From contig VGBT01000008.1 in the NCBI GenBank assembly GCA_016870395.1, forward strand, positions 1-64,000: a DNA stretch of 64,000 nt, written 5' to 3'. The notes beneath the pieces were generated by a model. It worked only from the letters and a program-made list of their open reading frames with translations. It made no database searches and was not told the DNA's origin. Shown one piece after another: positions 1 to 9,968 of the stretch. Source of the DNA: Actinomycetota bacterium. GTDB lineage: Bacteria > Actinomycetota > Acidimicrobiia > IMCC26256 > JAENVU01. Positions within the stretch are counted from its first letter, which is position 1, and each line of letters starts with the position of its first letter. The position numbers and the translations under genes are program-made.

Positions 1-320
1 ACCTCGTCGCGCTGAAGGTCATCAAGAGCATGCTCGACGCAGGCCTGTCGCTGCAGTCCGCGCGCAAGGCGCTCGACTACCTCAGGGAGCACCTGGCCGA
101 GGACCTCGCGTCGGCGAGCCTCGTGATCGAGGGCAACCGGTCGGTCATGGCCCACACCGGCGACGCGATCGTCGACCTCGTGCGCAACGGCCAGGCCGTG
201 CTCAACATCGTGCCGCTCGGAGGGCTCGTCGCCCAGCTCGACGCGAGCATCCACGAGATCGAGCCGCGTGCTGCGATCGCCGAGCGCGGGCCGGCCGCAG
301 CGGTGGGCGCGGGAGGGTAG
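1..320 (+). CDS. MerR-family transcriptional regulator, C-terminal part (gene starts before window)
   Basis: Open frame from window start, ...LVALKVIKSMLDAGLSLQSARKALDYL...; helical MerR-like C-terminus and the known actinobacterial MerR-near-gcv synteny. Confidence 0.65.
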   Translation, partial: LVALKVIKSMLDAGLSLQSARKALDYLREHLAEDLASASLVIEGNRSVMAHTGDAIVDLVRNGQAVLNIVPLGGLVAQLDASIHEIEPRAAIAERGPAAAVGAGG

Positions 321-355
321 CGATCAGCGACCACGCCCGGCTCCCGCACGAGCAG

Positions 356-763
356 GTGCGCTTCGCGCACAACTCGGAGCGGCAGTTCGCCAAGCTGCTC
401 GACTTCTACGGCATCGCCTGGGAGTACGAGCCGCGCACGTTCACCCTCGAGGTCGACCGCGAGGGGAACCCGGCCCAGGCGTTCAGCCCCGACTTCTACC
501 TCCCGGCCCAGGACCTCTACATCGAGATCACGACGCTGAACCAGAAGCTCGTGACGAAGAAGAACCGCAAGGCCCGCCGGTTGCGCGAGCTGCACCCGGA
601 GGTGCGCATCAAGGTCCTGTACCAGCGCGACTACCTGAGCCTCCTCGTGAAGTACGGGCTGGAGGCACCGTCCCAGCTCGCCGACCAGCTCGGGGAGCCC
701 CAGCCGTTGCGGCTCGAGCCCGACCGGGCCGGCTGGGTCGCGTCCGACGCACAGACCGCCTGA
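356..763 (+). CDS. Conserved hypothetical protein, restriction-nuclease-like fold (PD...EIT pattern)
   Basis: GTG start; FSPDFYLPAQDLYIEITTLNQKLVTKKNRKARRL resembles PD-(D/E)XK arrangement; stop overlaps gcvT start. Confidence 0.6.
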   Translation: MRFAHNSERQFAKLLDFYGIAWEYEPRTFTLEVDREGNPAQAFSPDFYLPAQDLYIEITTLNQKLVTKKNRKARRLRELHPEVRIKVLYQRDYLSLLVKYGLEAPSQLADQLGEPQPLRLEPDRAGWVASDAQTA

Positions 764-1860
764 TGGGCACCGAGGCGACGCCGCGCCATGGGCCGCTCGA
801 CGCCGAGCACCGCGCACTCGGCGCCCGGATGGCCGAGTTCGGCGGCTGGGAGATGCCGATCCAGTACGCCGGGGTGCTCGAGGAGCACCGCGCCTGCCGG
901 GAGGGGGCGGTGGTCTTCGACGTGTCGCACCTCGGTTCGGTGCGCGTGACGGGCGCTGGTGGGCACTCGCTGCTGCAGTGGTCGTTCACCAACGACCACG
1001 ATCGCATCGCGCCCGGCCGAGCGCAGTACACGCACCTGCTCGATCCCACCGACGCGCACGTGGTCGACGACGTCATCGTGTGGTGGGTGGCCACCGACGA
1101 CTACCTGGTGATGCCGAACGCGTCCAACACCGACCGCATCGTGGGCGCGCTGTCCGACGGGCCCGCGCAGGCGCGCACCGACGGCGCCGTGTCGATGGTC
1201 GACGTCACGTCCGAGCGCGCCGTCCTGGCCGTCCAGGGCCCGGAGGCCCGCACCCGGCTGGCGAAGGTGGTCCCGCTGATGGCCGAGGTGGCCCGCTTCG
1301 CCGTCGCGCCGGCCGACTGGGACGGCGTCGGTTGCATCGTCGCCGGCACCGGCTACACGGGCGAGGACGGCGTGGAGGTGCACGTGCCGGTCGAGGCCGC
1401 CGGCGCGCTCTGGCGCGCGCTGCTCGAGGTCGGGATCGTCCCGGCCGGGCTCGGTGCCCGTGACACGCTGCGCCTCGAGGCCGGGTTGCCCCTGCACGGC
1501 CACGAGCTCGGGCCGGGGATCACGCCGCTGCAGGCGGGCCTGGGCTGGGTCGTGCGCTGGGACAAGGGAGACTTCCGGGGCCGCGGCGCGCTCGAAGCCG
1601 AACGCGAGCGCGGCGTCACCCGCCGCCTGCGGGGGCTGCTGGTGGAGGGCCGTCGGCCGCCGCGCGCCGGGTACGCGGTGCTCGTTGACGGCGAGGCGGT
1701 GGGGGTGGTGACGAGCGGGAACTTCTCGCCCACGCTCGGCCACGCGATCGCGCTCGCGTTCCTACCGCCCGACGTCGCCGACGGCGCGTCCGTGGCCGTC
1801 GACGTGCGGGGCGCCGCGGTCGCGGCCACCGTGGTGAAGCCGCCGTTCGTCGGGTCATGA
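763..1860 (+). CDS. gcvT: Glycine cleavage system T protein (aminomethyltransferase)
   Basis: 365 aa; EFGGWEMPIQYAGVLEEHRACREGAVVFDVSHLG, GTGYTGEDGVEV, ARDTLRLEAGLPLHGHEL. Confidence 0.95.
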   Translation: MGTEATPRHGPLDAEHRALGARMAEFGGWEMPIQYAGVLEEHRACREGAVVFDVSHLGSVRVTGAGGHSLLQWSFTNDHDRIAPGRAQYTHLLDPTDAHVVDDVIVWWVATDDYLVMPNASNTDRIVGALSDGPAQARTDGAVSMVDVTSERAVLAVQGPEARTRLAKVVPLMAEVARFAVAPADWDGVGCIVAGTGYTGEDGVEVHVPVEAAGALWRALLEVGIVPAGLGARDTLRLEAGLPLHGHELGPGITPLQAGLGWVVRWDKGDFRGRGALEAERERGVTRRLRGLLVEGRRPPRAGYAVLVDGEAVGVVTSGNFSPTLGHAIALAFLPPDVADGASVAVDVRGAAVAATVVKPPFVGS

Positions 1861-3185
1861 CGACGGGACGAGCGTCGAGAACCTTCGCGTGGGGTCTCGC
1901 GGGGATCGTCGCCGGCGCCTTCGCGCTGCGGGTGCTGGCCGCGTTTTGGTACGAGGACCACACCGGCGTCGCGGGCGACGGCATCTGGTATCTGGGCGTT
2001 GCCGGCCAGCTCGCCGCCGGCGACGGCTTCGTTGAGCCCCTCAACCTCATCACCACGGGTCGCGCCATCCCGAGCGCGTCGCACCCGCCGCTGTACCCCG
2101 TGTACCTCTCAATCGTCGACTTCGTCGGTGGTCAGTCGAGCCTTGTGCACCGGATCTGGTCGTGCGTTCCGGGTGGGGTCACGGTGCTGCTCGTCGGGCT
2201 GCTGGCCCGCGATCTCGCCGGCGAGCGGGCCGGGCTGCTCGCCGCGGGCCTCGCCGCGGTGTACCTGGACCTCGTGATCCAAGACGTGGTGCTCTGGTCG
2301 GAGGGCATGTACGCGGCCACGATCGTCGCGAGCCTGTGGTTGGCCTACCGCTTCCTGGGCCGCCCCACCTTGCTGCGCGCCGCGGTCCTGGGGGGAGCGG
2401 TGACGCTCGCGACTCTCACCCGGGCCGAGGCTGCGCTGCTCTACCTGGTGCTGTTCCTGCCGCTGGTGGCAGGGGCCTCGAGGCGTTCCGTCCGTCGGTG
2501 CGTCGAGTTCCTGGCCGTAGGGGGTGCGGTCGCCCTTGTGCTCTTTGCACCTTGGCTGCTGTATAACAACTCGGGCCGATTCGAACACCCCGTCGTGATC
2601 TCCACGGGCTTCGGGGGCTTGCTCGCCTCGGCGAACTGCGACAACACGTACACGGGCCCGTTCCTCGGTGGGTGGGGAGGGCTGTGCGCGCAAGGCCTGC
2701 CCGATCCGCTCCCCCGTGACGAGACTGAGACCGACACGATCTTCCGCCGGGCTGGCATTCGCTACGCGCGTGAGCACGCAGGTCGCCTTCCGGTTGTGGT
2801 GCCGGTGCGCGTTCTGCGTTCGTTCGGGCTGTGGAAACCTGTTGCGACAACTGTCGCGGACCTGCAGCTCCCGGAGGGGCGCGCCCGTTGGGTTGCCTAC
2901 CCGGCGGTGGCGCAGTACTGGGCGTACCTCGCCGTCGCCGCGGCCGGGTTCTGGATCCTGCGGCGCCGGGGGGTGCGCGTGTGGCCCCTGGTCACCCCGG
3001 CCGTGGTCGTCGCGGTGATCAGCGTGATCGGCTACGGGACGATGCGCTTCCGCATCGCGTTCGAGGTGGTGCTCCCGGTGCTCGCCGCGGTGGCGCTCGA
3101 CGCGTGGTGGGGCGCGCTCAGGTCGCGCCGCGGCGGACCTCGGATCGAGACGCCCGACGCGACTACCATCGCTGCCGACAGCTGA
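1857..3185 (+). CDS. Multi-spanning membrane glycosyltransferase (GT39/ArnT-like)
   Basis: 442 aa, many TM segments, N-terminal periplasmic-loop motif DGIWYLGVAGQLAAGDGF; overlaps gcvT stop (ATGA). Confidence 0.65.
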   Translation: MTTGRASRTFAWGLAGIVAGAFALRVLAAFWYEDHTGVAGDGIWYLGVAGQLAAGDGFVEPLNLITTGRAIPSASHPPLYPVYLSIVDFVGGQSSLVHRIWSCVPGGVTVLLVGLLARDLAGERAGLLAAGLAAVYLDLVIQDVVLWSEGMYAATIVASLWLAYRFLGRPTLLRAAVLGGAVTLATLTRAEAALLYLVLFLPLVAGASRRSVRRCVEFLAVGGAVALVLFAPWLLYNNSGRFEHPVVISTGFGGLLASANCDNTYTGPFLGGWGGLCAQGLPDPLPRDETETDTIFRRAGIRYAREHAGRLPVVVPVRVLRSFGLWKPVATTVADLQLPEGRARWVAYPAVAQYWAYLAVAAAGFWILRRRGVRVWPLVTPAVVVAVISVIGYGTMRFRIAFEVVLPVLAAVALDAWWGALRSRRGGPRIETPDATTIAADS

Positions 3186-3191
3186 TTACCC

Positions 3192-3415
3192 CGGACGGGA
3201 GAGTCCTCACCACCCACCGCGGCTGACCGTCGCGACGGGGGAGGGGCGCCGAAGGAGCAACCTCCCCGGAATCTCTCAGGCCCAAGAACCGCCCGGGGCA
3301 GGCGACTCTGGAGAGCAGGTCCGGCGCCGGGCGTTCGGGCCTCACCGACGGGGAAAGCCGGTGCGTCCCAGGGCGCAGCGGTGAATCTCTCAGGTCCCGC
3401 GACAGAGGGGGAGCG
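3192..3415 (+). promoter_or_regulatory. Tandem glycine riboswitch (gcvT element), two aptamers upstream of gcvP
   Basis: Aptamer 1: GGGAGAGTC...GCGCCGAAGGAGCAACC...GAATCTCTCAGGCCCAAGAACCGC...GCGACTCTGGAGAGC; aptamer 2: CACCGACGGGGAAAGCC...GTGAATCTCTCAGGTCCCGCGACAGAGGGGG. Confidence 0.93.
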
Positions 3416-3461
3416 GGCCGCATGCCGCGGTCCGGACCCCGGCGTGCGTGGAGGCGGAGAG

Positions 3462-6317
3462 ATGGCACACCAGCGGCGAGACATTTTCGAGGTTCGGCAC
3501 CTCGGCCCCGACGAGGAGGCCCAGGCGAAGATGCTCGGCGCGCTGGGCTACCCGTCGCTCGACGCCCTGACGGACGCGGCGGTGCCCGCGGCGATCCGTC
3601 GCCGCGAGCCCCTCGACCTGCGGCCGCCGCTCACCGAGCCAGAGGCGATCACCGCGTTGCGCGCCCTCGCCGCGCAGAACTCGGTGCGGACGTCGTGCAT
3701 CGGGCTCGGCTACGCCGACACCATCACGCCGGCCGTCATTCGCCGCAACGTGCTCGAGAACCCCGCGTGGTACACGGCGTACACGCCGTACCAGCCGGAG
3801 ATCTCCCAGGGCCGGCTCGAGGCGTTGCTCAACTTCCAGACGATGGTCGCGGATCTCACCGCGATGGACCTCGCGAACGCGTCGTTGCTCGACGAGGCGA
3901 CAGCCGCCGCCGAAGCGATGGCGATGTGCCGTCGGTTGGCGCCGAAAGGCGGCGACATATTCTTCGTCGACGCGGACTGCCATCCCCAGACGATCGCGGT
4001 CGTCGCGGGACGCGCCGAGCCGCTCGGGATCGAGATCGTGGTCGGCGACCCCGAGCGCGACCTGCCGGGAGTCGGGGTGTTCGGGTTGCTGGTCCAGTAC
4101 CCGGGGAGCAGTGGCGAAGTGCGGGACCACGAGGCGTTGATCGAGCGGGCGCACGGCCAAGGGGCGATCGTCGCCGTGGCCGCCGACCTGCTCGCACTCA
4201 CGATCCTGCGACCGCCGGGCGAGATCGGCGCGGACCTCGTGGTCGGCTCGGCGCAGCGCTTCGGCGTGCCGCTCGGCTTCGGCGGACCGCACGCCGCGTT
4301 CCTCGCATGCCGCGACGCCCACAGACGCACGATGCCGGGCCGCCTCGTGGGTGTGTCGGTCGACACGAAGGGCCGGCCCGCGCTGCGCCTGGCGCTGCAG
4401 ACTCGTGAGCAGCACATCCGGCGTGAGAAGGCGACGAGCAACATCTGCACCGCGCAGGTGCTCCTCGCGGTGATCGCGGGGTGCTACGGCGCGTACCACG
4501 GGCCCGAGGGCCTGCGCGCGATCGCGACCAGCGTCCATGCGCTCACCCACGACCTGGCCGGCGCGCTGCGCGAGGCCGGCATCGGCGTGCCGACGGCCGT
4601 CCACTTCGACACCATCACCGCGCGCGTGCCCGATCGTGCGGATGCGGTGGTCGCCGCTGCGCTCGCGCGGGGCATCAACCTGCGCCGCGTCGACCAGGAC
4701 ACGGTCGGAATAGCGTTCGACGAGACGACGACCCGCGAGGTCGTGGAGGCAGTCGCGGCGGCGTTCGGCGTCGAGTCGCTCCGGGTGCCGGCAGTCGACG
4801 CGACCGACGCGATCCCGGGCGCGCTCCGCCGCACGAGCCCGTACCTCACCCACCCGGTGTTCCACGCCCACCGGTCCGAGACCGACATGCTGCGCTACCT
4901 GCGGCGCCTCTCGGACCGGGATCTCGCCCTCGACCGCACGATGATCCCCCTGGGCTCGTGCACGATGAAACTGAACGCCACCACCGAGATGGAGCCGATC
5001 ACCTGGCCCGAGTGGGCGGGGATCCACCCGTTTGCCCCGCTCGACCAGGCCGGCGGCTACCGGGAGCTCTTCGCGGATCTCGAGCGCTGGCTCTGCGAGG
5101 TGACCGGCTACGACGCGGTGTCGCTGCAGCCAAACGCGGGCTCGCAAGGCGAGTTCGCCGGGCTGCTCGCGATCCGGGCCTATCACCGGAGTCGGGGCGA
5201 CGAGCGGCGCGACGTCTGCCTCATCCCCGCCTCCGCGCACGGCACCAACGCGGCGAGCGCGGTGATGGCCGGGTTGCGGGTCGTGGTCGTCGCCACCGAT
5301 GGCGACGGCAACATCGACCTCGACGACCTGAAGGCCAAGGTTGTGGAGCACAGCGCTCGCCTGGGCGCGCTGATGGCTACCTACCCGTCGACGCACGGCG
5401 TGTTCGAGGAGGGAATCGTCGTGGCCTGCGACGTGGTGCACGAGCACGGCGGCCAGGTGTACCTGGACGGCGCCAACCTCAACGCGCTCGTCGGCCTCGC
5501 CGCGCCCGGTCGGTTCGGTGCCGACGTGAGCCACCTGAACCTGCACAAGACGTTCTGCATCCCGCATGGCGGCGGTGGTCCGGGGGTCGGGCCGATCGGG
5601 GTGAGCGCCCACCTCGCGCCGTTCCTGCCGTCGCACCCGCTGGTCCCCGAATGCGGGCCCTCGGACGGCGGTATCGGCGCGGTTGCGGCTGCGCCCTGGG
5701 GTAGCGCGGGAATCCTACCGATCCCATGGGCATACGTGGCGATGATGGGGGCCGACGGGCTGCGCCGCGCCACGCAGGTCGCGATCCTCGCGGCGAACTA
5801 CGTCGCGCACCGTCTCGCCGAGCACTATCCGGTGCTGTACACGGGCGCGCACGGCCTGGTTGCGCACGAGTGCATTCTCGACCTGCGGCCGATCACCGCG
5901 GCGACGGGGGTGACAGCGGAGGACGTCGCGAAGCGGCTGATCGACTACGGGTTCCACGCGCCGACGCTCAGCTTCCCGGTGCCGGGCACGCTGATGGTGG
6001 AGCCGACGGAGTCGGAGCCGTTGTCCGAGCTGGATCGGTTCTGCGACGCGATGGTTGCCATCCGCGAGGAGATCCGGCGCGTGGCGGCGGGGGAGTGGAG
6101 CCACGACGAGAGCCCGCTCGCGAACGCACCCCACCCGGCAGAGGACGTGGTCGCAGCAACCTGGGAGCATCCGTACAGCCGGGAGGAGGCCGCGTACCCG
6201 CTGGCGGGCCTGCGCGCCGCCAAGTACTGGGTACCGGTGAGCCGCATCGACAGCGTGTACGGGGACCGCAATGTCGTGTGCGCCTGCCCCCCGGTCGAGG
6301 TATACGCAGAGGGGTAG
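3462..6317 (+). CDS. gcvP: Glycine dehydrogenase (decarboxylating), P protein
   Basis: 951 aa; [56 protein letters not shown] (PLP-Lys region). Confidence 0.97.
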   Translation: MAHQRRDIFEVRHLGPDEEAQAKMLGALGYPSLDALTDAAVPAAIRRREPLDLRPPLTEPEAITALRALAAQNSVRTSCIGLGYADTITPAVIRRNVLENPAWYTAYTPYQPEISQGRLEALLNFQTMVADLTAMDLANASLLDEATAAAEAMAMCRRLAPKGGDIFFVDADCHPQTIAVVAGRAEPLGIEIVVGDPERDLPGVGVFGLLVQYPGSSGEVRDHEALIERAHGQGAIVAVAADLLALTILRPPGEIGADLVVGSAQRFGVPLGFGGPHAAFLACRDAHRRTMPGRLVGVSVDTKGRPALRLALQTREQHIRREKATSNICTAQVLLAVIAGCYGAYHGPEGLRAIATSVHALTHDLAGALREAGIGVPTAVHFDTITARVPDRADAVVAAALARGINLRRVDQDTVGIAFDETTTREVVEAVAAAFGVESLRVPAVDATDAIPGALRRTSPYLTHPVFHAHRSETDMLRYLRRLSDRDLALDRTMIPLGSCTMKLNATTEMEPITWPEWAGIHPFAPLDQAGGYRELFADLERWLCEVTGYDAVSLQPNAGSQGEFAGLLAIRAYHRSRGDERRDVCLIPASAHGTNAASAVMAGLRVVVVATDGDGNIDLDDLKAKVVEHSARLGALMATYPSTHGVFEEGIVVACDVVHEHGGQVYLDGANLNALVGLAAPGRFGADVSHLNLHKTFCIPHGGGGPGVGPIGVSAHLAPFLPSHPLVPECGPSDGGIGAVAAAPWGSAGILPIPWAYVAMMGADGLRRATQVAILAANYVAHRLAEHYPVLYTGAHGLVAHECILDLRPITAATGVTAEDVAKRLIDYGFHAPTLSFPVPGTLMVEPTESEPLSELDRFCDAMVAIREEIRRVAAGEWSHDESPLANAPHPAEDVVAATWEHPYSREEAAYPLAGLRAAKYWVPVSRIDSVYGDRNVVCACPPVEVYAEG

Positions 6318-6328
6318 CGTCGCGGCCC

Positions 6329-6601
6329 ATGGCGACCGGACAGCGGGGCATCTTCGCCCAGGGCACCAGAGCCTGCGAGCACCTCGAACTCGACCTGCGG
6401 CGCGGCGCGGGCGCTGACGTCGCGCTCGACGGTGCCGGTGCCGTCGTGGCCGCGCTCGCGTCGGAGACGCAGTGCTTCCTGTACCACGACGGCGGGGACC
6501 TCACGGGCTTCGTCGACGGCACCGAGAACCCGCCGGTCGAGGAAGGTCCGGAGGTCGCGCCGGTCCCGCACCGGGTGCGGGGCGAGGGCGGCGGCGGGTG
6601 A
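6329..6601 (+). pseudogene. Remnant of a DyP-type peroxidase (internally deleted, C-terminally truncated)
   Basis: 90 aa frame; N-terminal QRGIFAQGTRACEHLELDLRRGA joined directly to the DyP signature DLTGFVDGTENP; rest of enzyme absent. Confidence 0.7.
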
Positions 6602-7164
6602 GTGCGAGGGTGCGCACGCGCGAGTGGTCGGGCGCCGACTACTACGACGTGCTCGGGGTGGAGCCCGATGCGCCGAGCGCCGTGGTCGACGACGCCTACC
6701 GACGCCGGGCCAAGGAGCTGCATCCCGACCGCAACCCCGATGCTGCGGCGGCCGAGCGGTTCAAGGAGGTCGTGGCCGCGTACCGGGTGCTGCGCGACCC
6801 GGTGACCCGCTCCGCCTACGACGAGTACCGGTTGCGCGTCGACATGGGCACGCTCTATGCGTCGGCCCCGGGACGGCGACCCGATCCCGGATCGCTGCGC
6901 ACGATCGACCACCTGGCGCCGCCCCGGGTGCCGCGCCCGCGTCGACCCCTACCGGACTGGGCACGGACCACGATCAGCTGGGTGCTGATCGGCGCCGGGC
7001 TTGCGGTCGCGCTCTGGGCCCTGTTCGGCGAGCTGCCCGCGCCGAGCGAGGCCGACACCCCGGTCGCGGTGCAGGTGACGCTCGGGATCATGGCCGCGAA
7101 GCTCGTCGGCTGCGGCCTGATCGTGCACTGGTACCCCCAGCTACGCGCCCGCTGGCACTACTGA
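6598..7164 (+). CDS. J-domain (DnaJ-like) membrane protein
   Basis: DYYDVLGVEPDAPSAVVDDAYRRRAKELHPDRNPD (HPD motif), then two predicted TM segments; GTG start overlaps previous stop. Confidence 0.88.
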   Translation: MSARVRTREWSGADYYDVLGVEPDAPSAVVDDAYRRRAKELHPDRNPDAAAAERFKEVVAAYRVLRDPVTRSAYDEYRLRVDMGTLYASAPGRRPDPGSLRTIDHLAPPRVPRPRRPLPDWARTTISWVLIGAGLAVALWALFGELPAPSEADTPVAVQVTLGIMAAKLVGCGLIVHWYPQLRARWHY

Positions 7165-7279
7165 CCCACTGATCTGGCCGAGGTCGGCGCCCGGTTTGGT
7201 GAGAGATGCGGGCTATGCGCTCCTCGACGCACGAACCCGGCGGGGTTCGGGTGTGGCGAGGGTGGTCGACGGGCGCGGG

Positions 7280-7295
7280 TGAAAACGATAGTTTC
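7280..7295. promoter_or_regulatory. Candidate TetR operator / promoter element (imperfect palindrome)
   Basis: GAAAAC-GAT-AGTTTC dyad in an AT-richer island immediately upstream of the TetR start. Confidence 0.3.
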
Positions 7296-7305
7296 ATTCG
7301 CGCAT

Positions 7306-7947
7306 ATGGGGGTTGCAGACCGGGTCGTGGAGCGGTCGGTGCGCGGCGTGCGGTCGCGGGCCGAGCAGGAGGTCCACGTCCTGCTCGAAGCCGCCTTCTC
7401 GGTGCTGCACCATGGCGGCATAAACGGGCTCACCGTGGCCGAGGTGCTGGCCGAGGCCGGGTTGTCGACGCGCGCGTTCTACCGCCACTTCGCCGGCAAG
7501 GACGAGCTCGTCCTCGCGCTGTTCGCCCGGGAGAGCGAGCGGGCGACGGCCAAGCGACGGGCGGCGATCGCCGGCGCGGGGTCACCCCGGGCGGCCCTCG
7601 ATGCGTGGGTCGACGACGTGCTGGCACTGGGCTACGAACCGCGACGAGCGGCTCGGACGCGAGTGCTGCAGTCCGAGGGGACGAGACTCGCGCGCGAGTT
7701 CCCGAAGGACTTCGCTCGCATCAGGGGCGACGAGCTCTCGCCGCTCGTCGAGATCCTCGAACGTGGATGCGAGGACGGCACGTTCCCGGATGCCCGCCCG
7801 CAGCTCGACGCCCGCACGATCCACGCCGTCGTCTGGTCGCTCGCCAGCGCGCGCCTCGACGGTCTCGACCTGTCGGTCGGCGACGTGCGTGCGCACGTGA
7901 TGCGATACTGCCTGCCCGCGCTCGGTGTGGGGAAGCGCCGCCCGTGA
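7306..7947 (+). CDS. TetR-family transcriptional regulator
   Basis: HTH: GLTVAEVLAEAGLSTRAFYRHFAGKDELVLALF. Confidence 0.9.
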   Translation: MGVADRVVERSVRGVRSRAEQEVHVLLEAAFSVLHHGGINGLTVAEVLAEAGLSTRAFYRHFAGKDELVLALFARESERATAKRRAAIAGAGSPRAALDAWVDDVLALGYEPRRAARTRVLQSEGTRLAREFPKDFARIRGDELSPLVEILERGCEDGTFPDARPQLDARTIHAVVWSLASARLDGLDLSVGDVRAHVMRYCLPALGVGKRRP

Positions 7948-9284
7948 CCGGGCTCTCTCCGGCCGACTCGCCGTACTACGACGCCGAGTACGAGACGATG
8001 TCGCGGGATCGGCTGGCCGACCTGCAGCTGGAGCTGCTGACCGAGACAGTGGCCTTCGCGTACGAGCACTCCGCCTTGACCAGGAAGACGTGGGACGCGG
8101 CCGGGATCACACCGGCCGACGTCCGCAGTTTGGACGACTTCACGGAGAAGGTGCCCTTCCTCGACAAGGACGCGCTGCGCCGGTTCCGTGACGAGCGGAA
8201 GGACCCGTACGGGGGTGTGCTGTGCCGCGACCAGAGTGAGCTCACCGCGATCAGCTCCACCTCGGGGACGACCGGTGACCCGACGCTCGTCCCCGAGGTG
8301 TGGGGCGGCGGCTTCGTGGGCCGGCCGGCGATCATGTATCGGGACTTCTGGGGGATGGGGGTACGACCCGGCGACCACGTCGCCCTCTTCCTCTTCACGT
8401 TCCGTGGCCCGACCTACGGGTTCGTGCAGCAGCTCGGCGCGATCCCGGTGCTCTTCGACTATGGCGTCGACGAGATCGAGCGCCTGCTCCGGTGCTCCCT
8501 GCAGTACCGCCCCACCGCCCTCTACAACTTCGGCGGCAGCATGATCAACGCCACTGAGGAGATCGCGGCGCGAGCCGGCATCGACCCCCGCGACGCGTTC
8601 AGCTCGTATCACGCCGTCGTTTTCGCCGGAGAGCCACTGGGTGAGCGGGCCCGCCGACTCGCCGACGCGTGGGGCATTGAGCTCTTCGAGCATTCCAACG
8701 TCGGCGACGTCACCGCGTGCTTCGAGTGCCCGGCACACGACGGCATGCACTTCTGGGAGGACATGGCCTACGTCGAGGGGATCGATCCGCTCGCGCTCGA
8801 CCACCGCGACGCGCAGCCGGTCAGCGGTGACCGTGTGCGCTGCGAGCTGGTTGCGACCGCGCTGTCGAACCGGGTCGCACCCCTCGTGCGCTTTCGCTCC
8901 GACGACCTCGTCGAGATCGACCGGTCGCCGTGCGTGTGTGGCCGCACGCACGCCCGGATCTGGACGATCGGCCGCAAGGGTGACGAGGTCGTCGTGCAGG
9001 GCGCGTCGGTGCTGCCCGTCGACGTCTGGGCCGCGATCGAGTCGGTCGAGGCCTGCCGGCTCGGGCTCTTCCAGGTGGTCCGCCCCAATCGCGAGTCGGA
9101 CGAGCTGCGCCTGCGGGTCGGATACCAGGACACCCCGGAGGGGCGCCTGGGCTCCCTGGTCGAGGAGGTCGCCGACGCGGTGCGAGCGGCGGTCGGCGTC
9201 GAGCCGGTAATCGAACTGGTCGCCAACGAGGAGCTCCTACGGCTCGGCCCGCCGCACAAGATCCCGCGGGTGACGGCGCGGTGA
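7944..9284 (+). CDS. Phenylacetate-CoA ligase-like AMP-forming acyl-CoA ligase
   Basis: ISSTSGTTGDPTLVPEVWGGG, VFAGEPLGERARRLADAWG, VRFRSDDLVEID...ARIWTIGRKGDEVVVQGASVLPVDV. Confidence 0.88.
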   Translation: MTGLSPADSPYYDAEYETMSRDRLADLQLELLTETVAFAYEHSALTRKTWDAAGITPADVRSLDDFTEKVPFLDKDALRRFRDERKDPYGGVLCRDQSELTAISSTSGTTGDPTLVPEVWGGGFVGRPAIMYRDFWGMGVRPGDHVALFLFTFRGPTYGFVQQLGAIPVLFDYGVDEIERLLRCSLQYRPTALYNFGGSMINATEEIAARAGIDPRDAFSSYHAVVFAGEPLGERARRLADAWGIELFEHSNVGDVTACFECPAHDGMHFWEDMAYVEGIDPLALDHRDAQPVSGDRVRCELVATALSNRVAPLVRFRSDDLVEIDRSPCVCGRTHARIWTIGRKGDEVVVQGASVLPVDVWAAIESVEACRLGLFQVVRPNRESDELRLRVGYQDTPEGRLGSLVEEVADAVRAAVGVEPVIELVANEELLRLGPPHKIPRVTAR

Positions 9285-9958
9285 GCCGGTCGGTGGCGTG
9301 GGGCGTCGGGCAGTACGAGGTGTCGGACCGCACCCGCGTCGCGTGGGAGGTCGGCCATGACGAGATCGACCGGGCGATCGGTGCCGGGTCGACCGTGCTG
9401 GCCGGCCTGGGCATCAGTGCGGGCGATCGGGTGCTGTTCACGTCGATGCTGTCCGAGGCGGTTCACTTCTGGCCGCTCGTCCTCGCGACGATGCTCGCCG
9501 GCGCGCAGCTGTCCTGCGCAGACGCGGCCCGCGGGGAGGCGCGGCGGGTGCGGATGTTCACCCGGCTGCTGGCGTATCGCGCCGTGCTCGGGATCACCCC
9601 GGCTGTTCTCGACGGGCTCGACGAGCTCGGTGCCGATTACACCGACGTGCTCGGCCGCGTGCCCGTGATCGGAGCGCGCCCGGGCGCGTACGAGCGGCTG
9701 GCGGGCACCGGGCTCGCGCCGCATGACTTCGTGCTCGCCGGACCGGCCGTGGCGATCGCCACCGAGCCGGGCGGTCCCGCGTGGGTAAACCGTGACGAGT
9801 GGGAGCTCGACATCGACGACGGGTGGGTGACCGTCACGAGCCGCCGGCCGCGGCTGACGGGGTTCGACCGGGTGCGCACCGCGGTGCGCGCCTCGGTGGT
9901 GGACGGGCACGGGCTGGTCCCGGCTCGATCGTGGCCCGATCGGGGGCCGAGACCGTGA
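9281..9958 (+). CDS. Short AMP-ligase-like protein (N-terminal-subdomain-like only), function unknown
   Basis: 225 aa; GISAGDRVLFTSMLSEAVHFWPLVLATMLAGAQLSCAD resembles adenylate-forming enzyme N-subdomain; no P-loop or C-terminal domain; overlaps upstream ligase. Confidence 0.55.
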   Translation: MSRSVAWGVGQYEVSDRTRVAWEVGHDEIDRAIGAGSTVLAGLGISAGDRVLFTSMLSEAVHFWPLVLATMLAGAQLSCADAARGEARRVRMFTRLLAYRAVLGITPAVLDGLDELGADYTDVLGRVPVIGARPGAYERLAGTGLAPHDFVLAGPAVAIATEPGGPAWVNRDEWELDIDDGWVTVTSRRPRLTGFDRVRTAVRASVVDGHGLVPARSWPDRGPRP

Positions 9959-9968
9959 AGGAGCAGCC

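Noticed and set aside
3390-5636. 748-aa minus-strand ORF opposite gcvP
   Set aside because: Antisense to gcvP and the riboswitch; no recognisable domain.
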